Shown: piece after piece, positions 6,525-8,531 of the stretch
How positions within the stretch are numbered: the first letter of the stretch is position 1
Layout of the letters: each line of letters opens with the position of its first letter
DNA from: an uncultured Spirochaetaceae bacterium
Lineage (GTDB): Bacteria; Spirochaetota; Spirochaetia; Treponematales; Treponemataceae
Assembly: GCA_902773215.1 (NCBI GenBank)
Contig: CACYDQ010000210.1
Span: 1-8,531, forward strand
Length of the DNA stretch: 8,531 bases
Reading direction: 5' to 3'
The notes under the pieces: generated by a model
The model's input: the letters and a program-made list of their open reading frames with translations, nothing else
The model's database searches: none
Told to the model about the DNA's origin: nothing
Position numbers and translations under genes: made by a program

Positions 6525-6554
6525 GCCGGGCCCCGGACGGGACCCGGCTTTTTT
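6525..6554 (+). terminator. Rho-independent terminator of the envelope cluster
   Basis: GCCGGG (6525-6530) pairs with CCCGGC (6543-6548). The stem continues past one C-A mismatch with three more G-C pairs to a GGAC loop, and six T follow (6549-6554). It separates the lipoprotein gene from the GGDEF promoter at 6582. Confidence 0.88.
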
Positions 6555-6581
6555 ATGGGCATCCTCTGCCGTTTTCTCCCA

Positions 6582-6610
6582 TTGAAAAAATCCGGGCATG
6601 GGGTTATAAT
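6582..6610 (+). promoter_or_regulatory. Near-consensus sigma-70 promoter of the GGDEF gene
   Basis: TTGAAA (6582-6587) and a perfect TATAAT (6605-6610) are separated by exactly 17 bases. It is the strongest promoter in the window. Transcription is expected to begin at about 6615-6619, which coincides with the first ATG of the gene (6617). Confidence 0.88.
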
Positions 6611-6616
6611 AAAAGA

Positions 6617-7741
6617 ATGGAACATAAGAGAGCAGGGGTCATTCTCCGAAAATTCTGCCTGGGGATGGAGGACACGAAGATTCTCCAGGACATCAAGCCG
6701 ATGATTGCGGAATACAACCACAAGATGCTCGCTTTCTCTTCCATGCTGTTCTTCATCATCTTCGTCATCCTGACCGGCATAAGCTTCATCGGGGTGTCCC
6801 AGGTCTACGAGTTCCCAATCGTCTACATCCTGATGGCCGTCACGAGCCTGGGGATTCACCTGCTGACCCGCTTCGTGTTCAGGCCGGAGAGCTCCGGCAA
6901 CGCCATCCTGCTGACCTTCTACGTGCTGGAGCTGGTCGGCTACGCATACGGCTTCTACACGGGAATCGCGCACGGCCCCTTCCCCGCCGTCACCTTCATC
7001 GTCATGCTGATTATCCTGCCCTCCCTGCCCTGCGACTGCCCCTGGAGGGGAAACCTCCTGCTCATGCTCATGGGAATCGTCTTCCTCGTCCTGAGCCGCA
7101 GGGTAAAGGCCCCGGCATTCTTCAACAACGACGTCGGCAACGTCATCTCCTACGTCCTGGTCTCCTTCTTCATGCACATGCACCAGCAGATGAGCCGCAT
7201 GGATGACTTCACGAACCGGCTCATCATCAAGATACAGCGGGACACGGATGCCCTGACCGGGGCCATGACCAAGACGGCGTTCGAGATGAACACCATCCGC
7301 GTCCTGAGGAGCGAGGCCTGCGAGGGCTGCCTCCTCGTCATAGACATAGACAACTTCAAGAACATAAACGACAGCTTCGGGCACTCCATAGGCGATTTCT
7401 TCATCGCCAACACGGGGAAGTGCATCCTGGACTGCTGCCGTTCCTCGGACTTCGTCGGCAGGTTCGGCGGGGACGAGTTCGTCATCCTGATGCAGGGGCA
7501 CCTGACGCGGGAGATAATCGGCGACAAAGTCAGGCAGATGACAAGGAAGCTGAAGGAATTCTTCCTCAACAACACCAAGTACCAGCATTACAGCATAAGC
7601 GTCGGCTGCGCCATTTTCCAGCAGGGGGAGCCGAGGCCGGACTACCAGAGCCTCTTCGACCAGGCCGACCACGCCCTCTACGTCGCCAAGAACTCCGGCA
7701 AGGACCAGTGCGTCATATACGGTGACTCCGATGGAATCTAA
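6617..7741 (+). CDS. Membrane diguanylate cyclase (six-helix sensor plus GGDEF)
   Basis: A 374-aa inner-membrane protein predicted to make cyclic di-GMP from two GTP. About six hydrophobic helices (38-58, 66-88, 95-114, 121-138, 145-162, 174-191) form an N-terminal membrane sensor that I cannot assign to a named MASE family. A short helical linker leads to a complete GGDEF domain: DALTG (211-215), DIDNFKNINDSFGH with metal-binding Asp (243-256), GGDEF at 284-288, and the inhibitory site RSSD (275-278) at the canonical distance, so product feedback is likely. The usual DxLTGLxNR box reads DALTGAMTK, a mild divergence. The start is uncertain: ATG 6617 has no SD and lies on the predicted transcription start (leaderless), ATG 6665 (M17) also lacks one, and ATG 6701 (M29) has AGGA ten bases upstream. 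All keep the whole membrane domain. It overlaps the next gene by 11 bases. Confidence 0.92.
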   Translation: MEHKRAGVILRKFCLGMEDTKILQDIKPMIAEYNHKMLAFSSMLFFIIFVILTGISFIGVSQVYEFPIVYILMAVTSLGIHLLTRFVFRPESSGNAILLTFYVLELVGYAYGFYTGIAHGPFPAVTFIVMLIILPSLPCDCPWRGNLLLMLMGIVFLVLSRRVKAPAFFNNDVGNVISYVLVSFFMHMHQQMSRMDDFTNRLIIKIQRDTDALTGAMTKTAFEMNTIRVLRSEACEGCLLVIDIDNFKNINDSFGHSIGDFFIANTGKCILDCCRSSDFVGRFGGDEFVILMQGHLTREIIGDKVRQMTRKLKEFFLNNTKYQHYSISVGCAIFQQGEPRPDYQSLFDQADHALYVAKNSGKDQCVIYGDSDGI

Positions 7742-8531
7742 GGGCGGGGGAGTCCACCCGGTCAAGGCGAGCACCGCCTACAAGCGGGAGCACAAGGCCG
7801 ACTACGGGCGGGAGAGGATACGGATTCTGTACGAGGACCGGGACATCATCGTCATAGAGAAGCCTTCGGGGATGCTCTCCGTGCCCTACCCCGGCAGCAA
7901 GGCCCGTACCGCCCTGGAGACAATCGAAAAAATACTGCGGGGCCGGGGAGCCTGGACCAAAAGCCACCGGCCCTTTGTCGTCCACCGCCTGGACCGCGAC
8001 ACGAGCGGAGTGATGGTCTTTGCCCTGAGTGAGGCCTCCCAGCGGAAGCTCATCGCCAGCTGGCACGACGGCAACACCCGCAAGGTCTACCGGGCGGTCG
8101 CGGAGAACCCTTCCGCACGGCAGGGGGGGAGACAGGACGAACAGACGCAGCTTCCCGACACGGGGACGATAGACCAGCCCCTCGCCGAGAACGCCTACCA
8201 CGTCGCATACGTTCCGGATGACAGGGACGAGCGGAGGAGCAAGGCTGTCCGCGCCGTGACCCATTACAGAATCATCGCGCGGGGACCGACCCACACCCTC
8301 TTTGAGCTGACCCTGGATACCGGCAAGAAAAACCAGATACGCGCCCACCTCTCCTTCCTGGGCCGCCCCCTCGCGGGCGACGAGAACTACCGGGCACGGA
8401 CCGACCCCTTCCACAGGCTTGCGCTCCACGCCCGCAGGCTTGAATTCCTGCACCCCATGACCGGGGAAAAGATGAGCTTTGAAGTTCCTGAGGACAAAAA
8501 CTGGCTGGAATACGTGGAGAAAGGCGATGCC
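7731..8531 (+). CDS. RluA-family RNA pseudouridine synthase (3' end outside window)
   Basis: Isomerises uridine to pseudouridine in rRNA or tRNA. The 267 visible codons have no stop and run off the right edge. I see ILYEDRDIIVIEKPSG (32-47), the catalytic loop HRLDRDTSG (85-93) with catalytic D88, TGKKNQIRAHLSFLG (197-211), GDENY (216-220), and RLALHARRLEFLHPMTGE (229-246), all in family order. A 30-residue basic N-terminal extension precedes the catalytic domain and there is no S4 RNA-binding domain, so it is closer to the short RluA/RluC-catalytic-only type than to RluD. Residues 126-170 form a polar, charged insertion. The ATG at 7731 lies inside the GGDEF gene (11-base overlap); GGTGA at 7721-7725 matches the far end of the SD consensus, suggesting translational coupling. 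The position modified cannot be told from sequence. Confidence 0.9.
   Translation, partial: MESKGGGVHPVKASTAYKREHKADYGRERIRILYEDRDIIVIEKPSGMLSVPYPGSKARTALETIEKILRGRGAWTKSHRPFVVHRLDRDTSGVMVFALSEASQRKLIASWHDGNTRKVYRAVAENPSARQGGRQDEQTQLPDTGTIDQPLAENAYHVAYVPDDRDERRSKAVRAVTHYRIIARGPTHTLFELTLDTGKKNQIRAHLSFLGRPLAGDENYRARTDPFHRLALHARRLEFLHPMTGEKMSFEVPEDKNWLEYVEKGDA

Noticed and set aside
6491..7774. 427-codon open frame on the minus strand across the GGDEF gene
   Set aside because: Its product is a low-complexity run of Asp, Glu, Val and Gln, caused by GC-rich third positions of the GGDEF gene on the other strand. It spans a strong promoter and a terminator and has no recognisable domain.
7713..8453. 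246-codon minus-strand open frame at the right end
   Set aside because: Shadow of the RluA gene, whose plus frame shows the catalytic HRLDRDTSG motif and is open to the window edge.
1..8531. Mobile element, CRISPR array, toxin-antitoxin pair or phage defence system
   Set aside because: No transposase, integrase, regularly spaced repeats, attachment-site-like direct repeats or defence domains are visible on either strand.

Overview
The window is an 8.5 kb, GC-rich piece of bacterial chromosome with seven protein genes in four transcription blocks. No gap between genes exceeds 300 bases; the longest, 2107-2361, holds two divergent promoters. I see no RNA genes, CRISPR arrays, insertion sequences or phage genes. 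The envelope genes (signal peptides, two lipoboxes, a lipoprotein with an InlB/Listeria-Bacteroides-type repeat, a secreted WD40 protein), next to a membrane GGDEF protein, resemble the accessory surface genes of host-associated treponemes. I suggest a relatively GC-rich Treponema-like spirochaete. That is an inference from protein style and no single marker proves it.

Left block (1-1398): the 3' part of a histidinol-phosphate aminotransferase-type gene, then a calcineurin-like metallophosphoesterase 27 bases downstream with a strong Shine-Dalgarno (SD) sequence. A 12-bp hairpin flanked by A and T runs closes this block and also the convergent Bax inhibitor-1 (BI-1) family gene (2106-1411, minus). 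BI-1 has its own good sigma-70 promoter at 2195-2167 and an all-GC hairpin in its leader.

Middle block (2301-6554): an envelope cluster. A secreted seven-bladed WD40 protein with a Pro/Ala/Glu-rich linker and a beta-barrel-like C-terminus overlaps by one base a 157-aa lipoprotein with one Ig/PKD-like domain. After 60 bases comes a 610-aa multidomain lipoprotein. Two tandem hairpins end the block. This cluster is the least familiar part of the window and the best candidate for an undescribed system, possibly an outer-membrane/periplasm assembly.

Right block (6582-8531): a near-consensus promoter sits directly against the first ATG of a six-helix membrane diguanylate cyclase with intact GGDEF and RxxD sites. 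That gene overlaps by 11 bases an RluA-family pseudouridine synthase that runs off the right edge.
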